Positions 12,401-24,600 of a stretch of 64,000 bases of DNA are shown one piece after another. The stretch is from Monosiga brevicollis MX1 (taxonomy: Eukaryota; Opisthokonta; Choanoflagellata; Craspedida; Salpingoecidae). Both the position numbers and the translations under genes were made by a program. Every line of letters begins with the position of its first letter. The first letter of the stretch is position 1. Below the pieces are notes generated by a model, which was not told where the DNA came from, ran no database searches, and worked only from the letters and a program-made list of their open reading frames with translations. The stretch spans positions 974,939 to 1,038,938 of the forward strand of contig NW_001865040.1 of NCBI RefSeq assembly GCF_000002865.3. Reading direction: 5' to 3'.

Positions 12401-13567
12401 GACATTGAAGTTGAGGTCGAGGCTGATCTTCTCGAGGAAGATGACTTTTTGAACGCTGATGAGTTTTTCAGCACCTTTGTGGAGAACCCAGGTGGGTCTG
12501 TCGTCAATCTGCGCATCGGATAGCCCAACAAGCACGACGGTTGATCCACCGCCTGAACACTCCACATTGATGCGACGTGAACACGCTCATCGCACCTTTC
12601 CTTCCTCTCCGCCCACAACCCCCCTTTTCCTCTCCCGAGAACAGAGTATGAGTGGTGTGACGATCTGTCAGCGCAGGACCTGAGTTCAAGTCGGCTCTTC
12701 GACTTTTCGCGACGCTTAGAGTTTGTCGTCCCTAAAAAGCGCCGCCAACTGCCCGCTGTCATTGAGCGCCATCGCACCGTCTGCGTCGCGCTGGCCGAGC
12801 GAGCGCGGGCCATGCGTGAAGCCATACGCCCTCGTGCAAACAGCACCGGTAGACTACTCGAGTCTCGTCGGCGCTCTGGAAGCTTCTCAGATGTGTTGCG
12901 CACGTTACGCTTGGAAGCCAATCCGCAACTGCTGAGCGTGCAGCAATCCTCGCCATGGTTGCGGCGCAAGAGCGAGCTCCAGCAAGAGCAACGACAACAA
13001 GCCCAAGACCTCTCTCGCGCCGCAGCCACCATAGTCAAGCAATCACCCCGCCAGTCCTTGGCTGATGAAACACGCACACCTGCGCATGCAGCCTCAGCAT
13101 CTACCTCATCCCCCACAGCCCCATCCACTCCTCAGCCTCGCTCAGATGATAACACTACGACTCCGCGCCGTCGGCTCCCCAATGCTCCCTCGATTCCACC
13201 CAAACCCAACCCCCCGACTGGGTCTGCAACAGCCGAAGACCCCGATTCGAACACGCCGCATTCAGAGAAAGGCGTGTCTGTGACCAAGGCACCCATCGTG
13301 CCTCGTCGCCGCCTGCCCGACGCAAGACGGAAACAGCTGCCTCAGCCCAAGCAGCTGGCAAGCGCCTCAATCGTGACTCCACGTGCACCCAGCCCTGGCC
13401 AACTGATGGAGCAGAACACAATTCATGCCACGCCAGCTGAATCGACAACCCCGGTGGCCCCCGTGCGCAACGGACTTGTTATTCCTTCCAATAACGTCTG
13501 CCACGAGCCTTTGAGTTCACCATTGGTCCAAGGTCGCGGCGACCATGTCACTGTCGGCGACTCTTAG
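9460..13567 (+). CDS. IQGAP-type calponin-homology protein lacking IQ and GRD regions
   Basis: Probable actin-binding protein of about 790 residues. The N-terminal CH domain (residues about 30-190) tracks IQGAP closely: RAYEYLCHLEETRQWM, LPPADELSHRFANGVVLAK, GLNFRHADNTLRFL, EITDVYDRKNIPKLVYCL and HALSLFLFEMGLAP. Twelve exons: 9460-9495, 9682-9882, 10007-10084, 10274-10351, 10448-10524, 10714-11089, 11175-11273, 11407-11477, 11701-11806, 11925-12053, 12293-12491 and 12645-13567. Phases agree and the total is 2373 nt. Everything after the CH domain is unlike IQGAP: acidic and charged stretches, then a Pro/Ser/Arg-rich low-complexity tail with repeated RRRLP-like motifs. No IQ motif, RasGAP-like domain or RGCT was seen. 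The first 12 codons sit alone on exon 1 behind a CGG|GTATGT donor. Confidence 0.9.
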
Positions 13568-13899
13568 GCCCTGACCCGGGTTCAGATCTTGCAAGTCTGA
13601 CAACTTTTTATCCTTGGCATCGCCTCTTGTTGAAGCGTAGGACCTGGCGTTTGCCCTTGCCTTTCTTCTTGAGTTTTTATTGTCGTTGCTGTTGCATCAA
13701 GCATATCCAGCAGGGCCCGTGCGTGACTAGACTGCAAACGGCAACGTCTCTTCCGTCTCTTTTCTGACCACGAGGAATTGATCAGAGGCAGACACAGTCA
13801 ATTTTTCCTTCACATGGTGATACCAATCATGTTCTGTTTTCAAGTGTCTTGACTTTCCTGCCGCACAGCGGCGACACCTCTGTACTTTTCCAGCCAGCT
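13568..13899. other. Convergent gap between CH protein and TTC23
   Basis: Holds the two 3' flanks. No coding, repeat or RNA signal seen. Confidence 0.6.
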
Positions 13900-16161
13900 T
13901 TAAGAACGCTGCACAGCAAGACCATCCACTAATTGTCGCAGCTCAATGGTTTCGGCATGGCTCTTGCCTACGTCGTGCAATTCATCCATGTGAGCAGCGC
14001 GCTGAAGGAACACACTTAACATGCCCGCCGCTGATATACCACGACGCCCAGTGAGCGCCACGTCTTTGCCCCACCTTGTGCGCGCAGAGAGTTTTGAAAA
14101 GCGGTTTCAAGCGCCTCGCGCGCTTCTTTGATTTGACCCTACACCACCAAGCAACCGCGCGCTTCATGAATACAGGAAAGTCATTCGCGCGCTTCGCCTG
14201 CTTGTGGCTTCCTGACGGTATCATTCTCTTTTGAGTCCAGAACGGCGATTCCTTGCCTTGGCCAAGAGAGCCAGGCCTCGAAGCTTGTAGAGACGGCCCA
14301 CTATGACACTGGGTGTCCCCAAGGCATCTTCGGCCTTAACAACTAGGGCCTCTAGCTGCTGCAGAGCAGCATTGTGTTGCTTGCTTCGGAGAGCAAGCCG
14401 CACCTGCTCCTCCTGGGTCACATAGTGCGGATCCGCAAAAGACCATGAGGTGTGAGTGCCAGGGTCACATCCCGTCAACTAACTACCCTCGTCCCAAATG
14501 GTACCTCGATTTGAAGACTGGCGTCAATGTTGTTCACGGCCTCGAAATACTAACAATTACAGCAAGTAAGCACACTCAGCTCGGCAAAAGACGCACGGGG
14601 CTGGCATGACAGAAAAGGAGCTGAAAGCTGTCACGAGCATTACCTCCAAGGCTTGGTTCAAATGTGGGAGTGCCCGTGTGGATGATTCCGTCTTCATGAG
14701 GGCTTTGGCAAGCATCAGGTGACACTCGGCGGCGACGTGTGCGTTTTCCTCGTCTGTCAGCCCGGCCTAATCACAGTGTCACGGTTAGGAGGAGCAGCAC
14801 AATAGCAATGCGAGATGAACAAGAGCCAAGGTCTGTGATCCGAGTCAATGAAACATATGAGTGCAAGCGACGCCTACCTCAGCCAATTCATCTAGAGCCT
14901 GCTGGTAAGTACGACAAGCTCGCTCAACCTGCCCCATTGCCACCAGAACGTCACCTGAAGTTCGAGTCAGCGGGGATCGAAGCACGTGTGAAATAAATGC
15001 ACAAACGCGGGTGGCTGGAAACGAGACATTTCCACCTACCAAGCTGGCATTGCATCAAGACGGCGGCTTGACCCCAGCGAAAAGCCTCGGGCGAGCGCTC
15101 CAGATGCTCGTCCTGGTTCAAGGGTCGTGACGTACGAGCGGGAGTTGCAGATGTTGTCGACGTAGACTTTGCTCGAGCTGGCCTGACCACTGGCGCAGTG
15201 CCGGTCGAGGCTGTGGATCCATGCGCAACGTCGCCTTTTGCCTGGGTAGCGCTAACAACAGTGGCCCGATGCAACAACACGGCATTTGGTGATTGTCGCT
15301 CTGAACTTAGCCTCCGTTCCCCCGCGCCCCCCCCCTCGCCACCCCCACCTATATAGCAAATCACGCACCCGCCTTGTGCAATGGCCAACGCCCGCTCTGC
15401 CAGCTGCAGCGCTGCGTCATGCTGACCGTCGCGCAGGGATAGCTGGCTCAGTGCTTGCGCCACGTGGTAGTCCCAGAGGCGTGCCTGTGATGATGACGAA
15501 TCAAGTTCATTCTGCGACCTGCGACGCTCCTCCATCATGAGAAAGCAGGCTTTGGCATCGGTATACTGCTTGGCGTTCAGGTGAGCCCGGCCCAGGGTAC
15601 AGAGCACGCTGATTTCGAGTACCATGAGCTCGTGAGAAGAACTTTGTGATGACGGCTGGGTGGTGCTCGGGGTGGGCGCTTGCTCTTCGCGTGTCATGCT
15701 GTCGCGAATGCGCGCCACGTCCTGCCGTGCAAGTTCGGCATGGCGAATGGCAGACGCACCCTGGTTCAACAGATCGAGATAGCCCCGAGCAATGGATTCT
15801 GACGCACGCGCCAACTCGACACTTCCATCTCCCACCACCAATCGCAACATCGCTCGTCGTGCCACGAGCACGCGAACGGCATCTGCATAGCGTCGTTGTT
15901 GAAGAAGCCGCACGTATTCCTATGGCATGGCCAACAAAACGCGGGTCAGCCCACACCTGTCAGGCACTCAATCGTCCATACTACGGTGCGGACCCATTCA
16001 AGCAGTGCACACTATTGGTTGACTTTTCAAGAGTTGAGCGCACAATCCCATCCACATGTACGAACCTGTTCAGCTGCTGCCAAGCGCACATGGGGCGGGC
16101 GCATGTCAAGTTCACGGCCACTCTGGGGGTCCATCAGGTGGTCCTCGAGGTCATCGGGCAT
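13900..16161 (-). CDS. TTC23: TTC23-like tetratricopeptide protein (ciliary EvC zone)
   Basis: TPR protein of about 502 residues. In animals TTC23 sits in the EvC zone at the base of the primary cilium and acts in Hedgehog signalling; a flagellar-base role here is inference. Similarity is clearest in the second exon: PPHVRLAAAEQ then EYVRLLQQRRYADAVRVL, VVGDGSVELARASESIARGYLDL and LGRAHLNAKQYTDAKACF, matching the VALTRIxYGDSHWKLAEA and GRAxLSLQKFKxAAE blocks of TTC23. Nine exons: 16161-16066, 15919-15369, 15305-15040, 14954-14878, 14766-14644, 14549-14505, 14412-14257, 14138-14075 and 14030-13900; total 1509 nt. The 63-nt gap 15368-15306 is in frame and could be retained. The exon ending at 14257 uses a GC donor. 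Start at 16161 is the first Met in the open exon; an upstream exon joining at 16199 is possible. Confidence 0.85.
14139..14256 (-). other. GC-AG intron in TTC23
   Basis: Exon ends GCCAAG and the intron begins GCAAGG; the acceptor is TGTAG before GGTCAAATC. No phase-compatible GT donor is nearby, and both joined exons encode TPR helices in phase 0. Confidence 0.7.
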
Positions 16162-16199
16162 CCGATGACCATTCTCCAACAGCTGGGTCAAAATTTGAG

Positions 16200-16791
16200 C
16201 TACATGTACAAGCACATCGGCCCGTCAGCATCAAGCCAGGCCAGCATTGCAGTTCATACACACACCGTGAAACCGTCAGCTTCAGATGCGAGCTGTGACG
16301 TACAAGCCATTGTGTCGTTGCCTCCAGTTCAAACAGACAGCTGGTCAACAATGTGTCAGCCAGGCGGACCATCCAAGCCCAAGCAACAGCAACATGCACA
16401 CCGATCCCTCTTGAAATCGTTGTCGACCACCCTTCATGTGCATGTCCATTCAAAAAAAATTAAATTTTTATTTTCACTTCTGTGTGCTGACCAAACAAAC
16501 AAACAAATGATGACATTTTGATTGTCTGACAAATGTTCTCCAAACCCAATTCATCTCTCTCTCGCTCTCGCTCTCCCTCTCTCAATGTGTTTGACGCGCA
16601 CGGCGGTGGCGGGACGAGCGACGTTTTCGCCGGTCCCACTGGATGTGCGAGCCGTAAAAGCCCCGTGTTGAGCACAGGCGGTCTTGGATCTGACTGGTAG
16701 CTGGTGTAATTCGTTGCATTTTAGCGCCTCGCATTTGGAACTGGTTCGATCCAATAAGCAAGCCCCAGCACGTGGTCAATCACCATCGACA
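16200..16791. promoter_or_regulatory. Divergent TTC23/PEX19 intergenic region
   Basis: The two genes start head-to-head, so this stretch probably holds both promoters (inference from layout; no motif identified). It contains a CT-rich tract at 16553-16584. An upstream non-coding or small coding exon of TTC23 may also lie here. Confidence 0.4.
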
Positions 16792-18423
16792 ATGAGCCAA
16801 GGTGACGATGACTTTAACGACTTGCTGTCCGGTGAGTAACGATCAACGCTGCCATATCCTGAACGATGCGTCCGTCCCAATTGGGCATGTGCGCTCCGGG
16901 CTTCATTTTCTTCGTTCGTTTTTTTGTCCTTTGAGTGTCGACTGGCTGCACTGGATGCTACGGTTCTCTCACCCGTCTTTGCGTCGCGTAGATGTCCTTG
17001 AGGACTATTCGCGACGTGAGGAGGCAGCACGATCTGAAAAGCAAGAGCAAGCGCACACTGCCGCCTCCGACTCGACAGGCGCCTCGTCTTCGGCTGGTAG
17101 CGCCGGTGCACCCAAGGGGGATCTTGATGCCTTGGCGGATCAGTTAGCCGATGACTTCCTTCGAGACCTGCAGGTCATGGGTGATGGCGAGGCTGATGTG
17201 GAGACAATGGTGCAGCGCCTCATGACCTCACTCGGCCAGATCAACCCCGACATCGATTCCTCAGCACCGGTACCCGAGAAGTCAGCCTCATCTCCGAACA
17301 CACCCGCTACACGGTCGGCCCCGTCCAACGCACCGAGGGCAGCTTCAGAGCCAGCTGCGTCGGCAAGACCTGGTCCTGAAGCGCAAGAACCCGATTCGTT
17401 TGCCAGCTTGCTTCAGGATTTGAACGCAGCGAGCTCGGTCCGTATGTGCAGCGTTGTAATGCTGCACTTTTGGTGGGCAGGGCTGGTATCGCTCATGTGA
17501 CGGCGTTTGCTATTGTATTTCTGTGCCAATGATAGGCCGATCAGCCAGACTTGGGGGAGTTGGATCACCTTGTGCAGTCCCTCCTGTCCCAGCTTGGTGG
17601 CGACGCGTCTGCTGATGCTGTTGATCCTGCCGCTGCCTCCACCTCCGCTGCTTCCGCCGCGGGTGGTGATTCCTCGAGTTCGGATGATGGTGCGTCGGCA
17701 TTGTCAACCTCGTGTTTCGCGTGGGTTTTCTCTTCAGCTTTGCTTGAGACTAAGGCAGTGATGTCGCGCTTATCACTCTATCTGAATGCGGGGCTGTGTC
17801 GAATAGATGGTGTTGCTGGCATGTTTAATGCTCTAGTGTCCAAGGACGTACTGTATCCTAGCATCCAAGAACTGTGTGACAAGGTGCGAATGTAACCAAG
17901 CTCCGTTACACGCGCCTGCGCTCGCGCTCGTTGCCTTGCGTTCTTCTCACTTGCCTGCTCCGGCTGATTCTGCGTGCTGTACACATATGCTCCTTGTGTC
18001 TAGTACCCCGAGTGGCTGGCTACCCGTGGAAAGGACTTGGAGGCCAAGGACCGTGGTCGTTATGAGCACCAGCATTCGTTGCTTTGCCGCGCCCGTGTGA
18101 TCTTCGACGATCCCAAGCAGACCGGCAATGACGAGGCACAGCAGGTCTTCGTTGTCCTTACCCAGGTGTGGCTTCTCGTTGGTTTACCACCTGCTCCTGT
18201 TGCGTGGCTGCCTGCGTGCTTGTTCGTATTGGTGGTATCCGCCTCTTGATCACGTCTTACCGCTCGCGTGGCCTCTGTCTACTTTCAGATGGCGGAGACT
18301 GGCCCACCACCACGGGACCTTGTCGAGGAACTTGGGTTGGAACTTGGGGAAGATGATCAGCCAAAATTACCGGGTGACTTGGCCAATCTTTTGAACGCCA
18401 GCGGCTCGTGTAGCGTCATGTGA
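16792..18423 (+). CDS. PEX19: Peroxin-19, peroxisomal membrane protein receptor
   Basis: Cytosolic chaperone and import receptor for peroxisomal membrane proteins. Predicted 337 residues (human about 299). The N-terminus is short and acidic (DDDFNDLLSD, the PEX3-binding region in the family), the middle is Ser/Ala-rich with amphipathic helices (LADQLADDFLRDL, LDHLVQSLLSQL), and the diagnostic block is FNALVSKDVLYPSIQELCDK followed by YPEWLATRGKDL. It ends CSVM, a CaaX box, as PEX19 is farnesylated. Six exons with matching phases: 16792-16831, 16992-17437, 17536-17689, 17807-17883, 18004-18165 and 18289-18423; total 1014 nt. The donor after 17437 (GTCCGT) is weak. Confidence 0.96.
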
Positions 18424-19070
18424 TGATTTGTCGTGTTTTCTTGTCCGTGTTCGGTCATGCCAGAGTGACACGTTCCGTTGGTGCCGGCTGCGCCGTCATA
18501 TGTATGGTATGCTTCAAAAATTGATATGATCGTATTATCGCATGCCTCGTGCGTCAATGGCTTCCTGAGCGACAACCTCGTCTGAGGCTTCTCGCGTTCT
18601 CTCGTGTCGAGCCTTGAAGTGTATGTGTGAGCGTGCGTCGCCGCACAAGTGCTCTAATTCAGTTTCTGACAGAGCTCACACATTTCGCTCATTTTGTCGG
18701 CGCTATGAACTCATGTCATCGGTTTTGAGCATCAAACATGCTACGTTGGCGGAACGCGTCGAATAACTGGTGTTCATCGAATCGAGTTGGACCATTTGTG
18801 CTACTCACCCGAGGCAGTGAGATGCAAATCCACTATCAAGCCCACCACCGGCGCACATGAAGGCAACAACGACAACCACAACGAACGCAAAAGGCACTCT
18901 TCTCGAATCGCTTTTTTTCTTCAAAAATTCAATTAAAAATAACGAGAAAAGGAGACAAAATTCAGTCGAAATTCAGATTAATTGATGTCGTCCCACAAGT
19001 CAGTTACTGTACAACCTTTCTAAGTCATTGTGTCACGGCACTGCATCATGCACAAAAAGTTCAAACTGCT
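18424..19070. other. Convergent gap between PEX19 and DOLK
   Basis: 647 bases with an AT-richer patch near 18905-18985. No conserved coding signal, repeat or structured RNA recognised. Confidence 0.6.
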
Positions 19071-21323
19071 CTAACCTGTCCAAGAAGACAGTGCGGCCAC
19101 AACAAACGCCACGGGCAGCACGAGATTGTCAATCTGAGTGGTCGAGAGCTCAAGTCCAGCCACTGTCACGCAGGCAACCAGAGCCCGATGCCAAGGCACA
19201 CCGTCTATTAGGCCACCCCAGTTCTACACCACAAAAAGCAAGGCGAGCACACAGGTCGTGACGGAACAATGCAGTGCATGCAGCAACGCAGTAGCCCGCG
19301 CTCAGGGCCAGGCACATACCAAGAGCCACAAGGCAACCAGCTGCGAAACAACGCAAGCCAAAAAACCTTCAAGGCTTTTCTCTACCACTGGGAGGCGCCA
19401 GCGACCATATCTATCCAGAGAAGTTCAACAATGTGGGTTTTGCGGCACTCCAAAGCACACACAAATTTTGAAAGTTGCGCGTTGCAGAACAAGTCCGCAG
19501 CCAAGCAGGGGCACAGCAGGGTAGGCGAGCTGTACCGACCAACAACGTACCGTCGCCCAACGAGCGATGCAAAGGTATCACCGATGCCCACGGCCAGCAC
19601 ACCACCATAGGCCGCCCAAAAACGAGCGCGCGGAAGGCACCAGAATGGAGCCAGAGTGCCAAGCAGTAGATACAGTGGCGTGACGGTCAGGAATCCCTGA
19701 TCGCGCGCATCGCGCAGCTGGGCCTGCACCAATTCAACTAAGCAGCCCGAGAATAAGGGGGTGGTGGTGAGTTACCAGAGCCAGACTAGAACACCCGAAG
19801 GCCAAAGACGGGCGCAGGAGACCACTCAAAGGCATACCCCATGTCGCAACTGGCTCGATACCGCAAGCTCGCACAAGTTCCAGGGAGACATAAAGCGCAA
19901 CCGCACCAGCTCCCGTCACGATGAAGACATCAGAGTGCCACGCCATCAACTAAAGGCAATCACATCAAGAGTTAACCAAAGTCACACAGCATGAGCGCCG
20001 GACACCAGGTCCGAGTGGAGGCACGAGCCAGAGTCAAAGCGTACAGGAGCTAGTAGAAGAGCTGCGGCCACGTGATAAACTTTGCGAAGCTCAATCTGCC
20101 GGAGCCCACTGCTGGCGTGAAAGCTCAAGAACGTGGCCAAGCCTACTGCAACTCCAGTGAAGAGCAGGGCCATGGCAAATATCGGCCACTCACGCAGGAC
20201 CAACCGGAGCAGGTACAACAGTAGATCCTGCACACATGACACACGCGCTATGAGAGGGCGAGCCAATGATCGACGACGGTGAGAATCAAGAGCATGCAGA
20301 TGAGCTGAGAGCAAACCTGCTGCATCAGACTCGTGGCCACCACATAGCCAAGAGCGGCATGACCAGCAACCAGACCCGAGAGGACAGTCGGCAGCGTCAC
20401 CGGGGGCAGCCAACGGCGTGCAGCCCCCGCACAAAAGAGCAAGGCCATGATAACCCCAAGGACAGCCTGTTAGAACCAGCGAATCACTCGGCCACCGTGA
20501 GCAGAGGCATTGCATAGGAAGAGCAAGCATGCCCCGTCCATGGATCAGCACCATCTCACCAGTAGCACTGCCCAGGGAGCGGCCACAGGCTCAGTCGACT
20601 GGGCGGCCTGAGCCAAAGCCAAGAGGGCAGCCTGCCAGCCTAACCACGACAACAAGCACCGATCCGTAAGACATGGCGTGCTCTGGACTGAAGCGCGAAT
20701 AAACAACCGTGGGCTGCTGGTGCGCTCGGCGCACCTGTTGTCAGAAGGAAACTTTCACCGCGCGTGAATGATGCTGGGGCACACCATCGCAGCAGGGCAG
20801 CAAGGACCACGGCTATAGCACTGTTTACAAGCGAGCTCGCACTGGGAACATGGTACGCATAGACTGGTAGTAAAAGGAGCCAGGCGCAGGCGATCTGCGG
20901 CTCCCAGACACGCCATGGAAGTCCGAGAAGCAGAAGCGTGACAACGCTGTCTGGAGCGAGCGAGCGCCACGCTGGCGGTGCCACGTGGCTCCAAAGCGGC
21001 TCTACAAGCAGAGTCGAGAGAAGGCCAGCCCCTGCCAACGGTCGTTCCCAGGATGACCTCTGTGCCGGCTCCCAGAAAGCACCTCGTTCCAAGAGGATGG
21101 CGGCACTTACTACAACCCCCATCAAAGTGAGGACAGGCCGTTTCAGTGAGGCCTGTGACGTTGATATAAAGCGCGAGAAATCTACCAGATGTTGCATACC
21201 TAAAGTGCCAGATAGCACCACGCCGATCCAGTTGGCTGGACCTTGCACAGTGCTCAGGATGGCCCAGGTGGCCAAACCTTCCAGGCTCGCCCTCAACCCG
21301 AACACGGGTCGAGGTGACATCAT
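19071..21323 (-). CDS. DOLK: Dolichol kinase
   Basis: CTP-dependent dolichol kinase of the ER membrane, which makes dolichyl phosphate, the carrier for N-glycans, GPI anchors and O-mannose. Predicted 514 residues (human 538), multi-spanning. Family signatures appear in order: FTRGESFLLTTG, ELRKVYHVAAALLL, ALYVSLELVRACGIEP, TPLYLLLGTLAPFW, YGGVLAVGIGDTFASLVGRR (CTP-binding region), VEKSLEGFLACVVSQ and the C-terminal LSTTQIDNLVLPV. Eight exons with matching phases: 21323-20735, 20639-20560, 20466-20317, 20227-20045, 19949-19838, 19737-19551, 19410-19320 and 19223-19071; total 1545 nt. Two ATGs lie in tandem at 21323 and 21320. The last hydrophobic tail ends SSWTG. Confidence 0.96.
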
Positions 21324-21690
21324 GTCGTCTCGTGTGCAAACAGCAGTCAAACGTCTGACAACAACAAGAACCCCGATTTGCCTTTGAAATTTTGGTCGTG
21401 TTGACGATGAGTGGTGGCTCTGTGTGCGTTTGACGCCTTTTTGTTTTCTTTGGAAGGGTCATGCGCATTCGGTTGATGGTGGAATGAATGATCGACAAAA
21501 GGAATCAAATACATGCGGATGTATCAAAAAGCCAACGCTCTGGGCACCTGTCCCGAAGAGCGCACAAGCACGACAAAAAAAACAAAACAAACAACGACAA
21601 ACCAAAAAGAGGACAGCCAAGGTGCCATGGTCAAGATGGTGGTCGAACATTCAATAGTTCGTCGGTGCTCCCTAAGGGCGACACCTCTAT
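21324..21690. other. Gap between DOLK and kinesin-FYVE
   Basis: Holds the DOLK 5' flank and the kinesin 3' flank, both minus-strand. A-rich around 21575-21610. Nothing else seen. Confidence 0.6.
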
Positions 21691-24600
21691 TTACTCATAA
21701 GCAATAAAAGTGGCCGAGGCCATATCAGAGGCTTGTTGAGCCTGTTCCATGCCCTCCCCCAATGAAGCCAAATCCCGCTCTACAATGCTCAAAAAGGCGT
21801 GACACTCGGCACAGGCGCGGACCGGCCGCTTGGAAGAGCCCGTGGTCACCCGATCGGCACAGCAGTTGCCGCAAAAGGCCTGTCCGCAGATTCGACAATG
21901 ATGGCGCCGGTTAGTCAGCGTGGTGAAGGTGGCGCTACACGCTTGACAGGTTGCTGACGCTGCATCCCATTTGGTCAAAAATTTGCTGCGGAAAAATTCG
22001 AGCTCTTGGCGCCACTTGGCCATGAGCTCCTCCAGCTCCTTATCCTTCTCTGCCATGGCCTTTTTCAATGCTAGAATTTGCTCATCGCGTTCATCCAGTT
22101 CTTGCTTGCGGCGCGCGAGTGTGGCTTCGTAGGTATGTCGCGCTTGAGCAAGCGTGTTTTGCTGATTTTCCAGACTAGTTCGCAGACGAAGCGCATCGGC
22201 TTCAGCTTGGGCTTGGGTTTCTGCCAAGCGGGCCTCCAGGCGAGCCACCTGCTCCTCAAGATGCTTCACCTGAACCTCCATGGTGCGCTGGAGCGTGGAC
22301 ATGTCACCCTCCCGAGCCGCTAGCTCCGTGTCGTGCTGAAACTCGAGCTGTTGAATGCGCGCGCGTTGCTGCAATGTTGTTTCCTCGAGAACGGTGGCCC
22401 GTGCTGTTGCTCGGGCCAGCTCTGTTTCAACCTCCTGCAAACGAGAAACGAGGTGTGCTTGTTCATCTGCGCTTTTACCAGCTGAAGCTGTGAGCTGCTC
22501 CTGCAAAAGTCCAAGTTGTCGCTCCAAGTCAGCGGCGTTCTTGCGCTGTTGCTCCAGATGAGCATCGCGATCAGCAATCTGCTTGCGCAGATCATCAAGC
22601 TGAGACGTAAAAGCGGTGCCATCATCCGTGGCCTGGGCTCGGGCCTGCTCCAGCGCGCCACGCAGTTCAGTTATTTCCTTCTCCAGCTCCGCAGCATTTG
22701 CAAGCGCCGCCTCACGCTCTGCCTGAGCAAATTTTAAATCCGCCAGTACGTCGCTTTCAGACGGGATGGAAATGCCTTCCATGGTCACCGTCACCAACTT
22801 CGGGCGCTCCGTCTGCGTGCCAAAGTGAGTCTGATCCACCACGGGACTGAGTTGCAGAGTTCAAGCGACAGCGTGAGTCCCACAGACGGGCAAGGATCAA
22901 TACAGATAAAGTTTGGGCTGCACCATCAATGTCTCGCATAATCACAGCAAGACGAACAACGCTATATTATATTTCAACAGAAAACGGCAAAGACTGCACG
23001 CAACAGTTGTCCGTACCGCTGTCCACGACTGCGTTTGAGAGCCGCCTCCAGCCTGTGGCGTGGTCGGAACCCGACCAACAATGCCAAGGTGAATTGTGTG
23101 GGGAGAAAGATACGAAAAAAGGCAGATGAGGTGAGAGTCATGCATCATCTGACGACTCGCAGCCCACATCGGCTACGAACGACATGATACTGACCTTGCC
23201 ACCTCAGCTCGAAGAGAGTTCATTTCTTCAGATGAGCGGACCACGTTCACGACAGGGCGGGTGACAATGCGCTTGGCCCGGTCAGCTGTCGTTCAGTTGA
23301 GCAGTGACGCGGTGCATAGTCCAAGGAAGTAATAGAAAGAGCGGAGACACGGAGAGGGAGACGGAGGTGTTGGAAGTGAGGGCTCTGAAGCAGGTGGAGA
23401 TGATCATCTCTTGGAAGCACGAGTTTGAACAGACATACCATATTGCAAAGTGCTGAAGGTTTCGCGAAGGGATGAAGCGGTTGGGCTTACGGTGCCAATC
23501 ATGTAAGTTTTTGCGTTGCCTCCCAAGGAGTCCTTGAGCAACCACGTCAGCTGAGAGTCACGGTATGGCACGTGCTCCTGAATTGGTGGGTCAACAAGAG
23601 GAAGAGCGGGAAGGCATGAGGAGTTGGCGATACGAATGGTGGCCACAGTGCAGAAGTAAAATATTGTGATGCCAAGACTGGCTCAACTCATGATGACTTT
23701 GTGGGCCAACATCGGAAGAGCGCACTGACCTTGTTCGATTTTTTTGTGGAGGCCGAAGAGGACGAGGCAGAGGAAGTCGGCTTTGCATTCTCAGCCAAAG
23801 AGCTGAGGCAACGACCAAAGAAGACGAGGGACTTGTTGGTGATGCCGCCTTCCTGGATGCGAGCCTCGTTGAGGGAGTCTGTTGCGCTGATGCGCTCAAA
23901 GCCAGCCAAGTCGACGAGATTGATGCGGCTAGTAGTTTGAACTTCCAAGCCGTTTTTGACGGTAAACTGGCGTAAGACGAGAGTGAAGATGGCATGACCG
24001 CGGTTGGAACTGTCGTTCAGATCCACGCTAGCTGTTCGACGGTGTTGCTGGCCCCGAAACACGAGATGCCGTATATTCTCTGCAGTACTAGCGTCATGCT
24101 GTGATAGATTCTCCACAAAAGGCCCCTCTGTCGGATGCTCGCGGATTCGCAGCTGTGGCCGCTCCTCGGCGGGGGAGTGCAGGAGATCGCGCACTTTCTC
24201 ATTGTAAAGCTCGAGGTAGGAGGCGGTCAGAGAAATCTCTCGGCCTTCCAATCGTGCACGCTCAATCAAGGCTTCGCAAACCGTGATAATCAGCCCTGGC
24301 TCCTGCTCTGTGCCGACCATGGTGAAGGTCTTGCCCGAGCCAATCTGACCAAAAGCAAAAAGGCAAACGTCTAGAAGCGAGCATAACAGCAATGCCATGG
24401 CAAGGGGAGGCAAGCCTTAAGAACTGCAGCCCCAAGGAAGTTACTCAAAGAGGCCAGAGGGGGAAAGAGGAACATACTGAAGCCATGAAGGGCATCTTCA
24501 ACGATGCTGGGGCCTACGGCATCAAAGCACCGGGTTTGATTACCCGGATCAGCCTCTTCATCAACAAAGGCATTATTATAGCGGTACGTCTTCACGTCCT

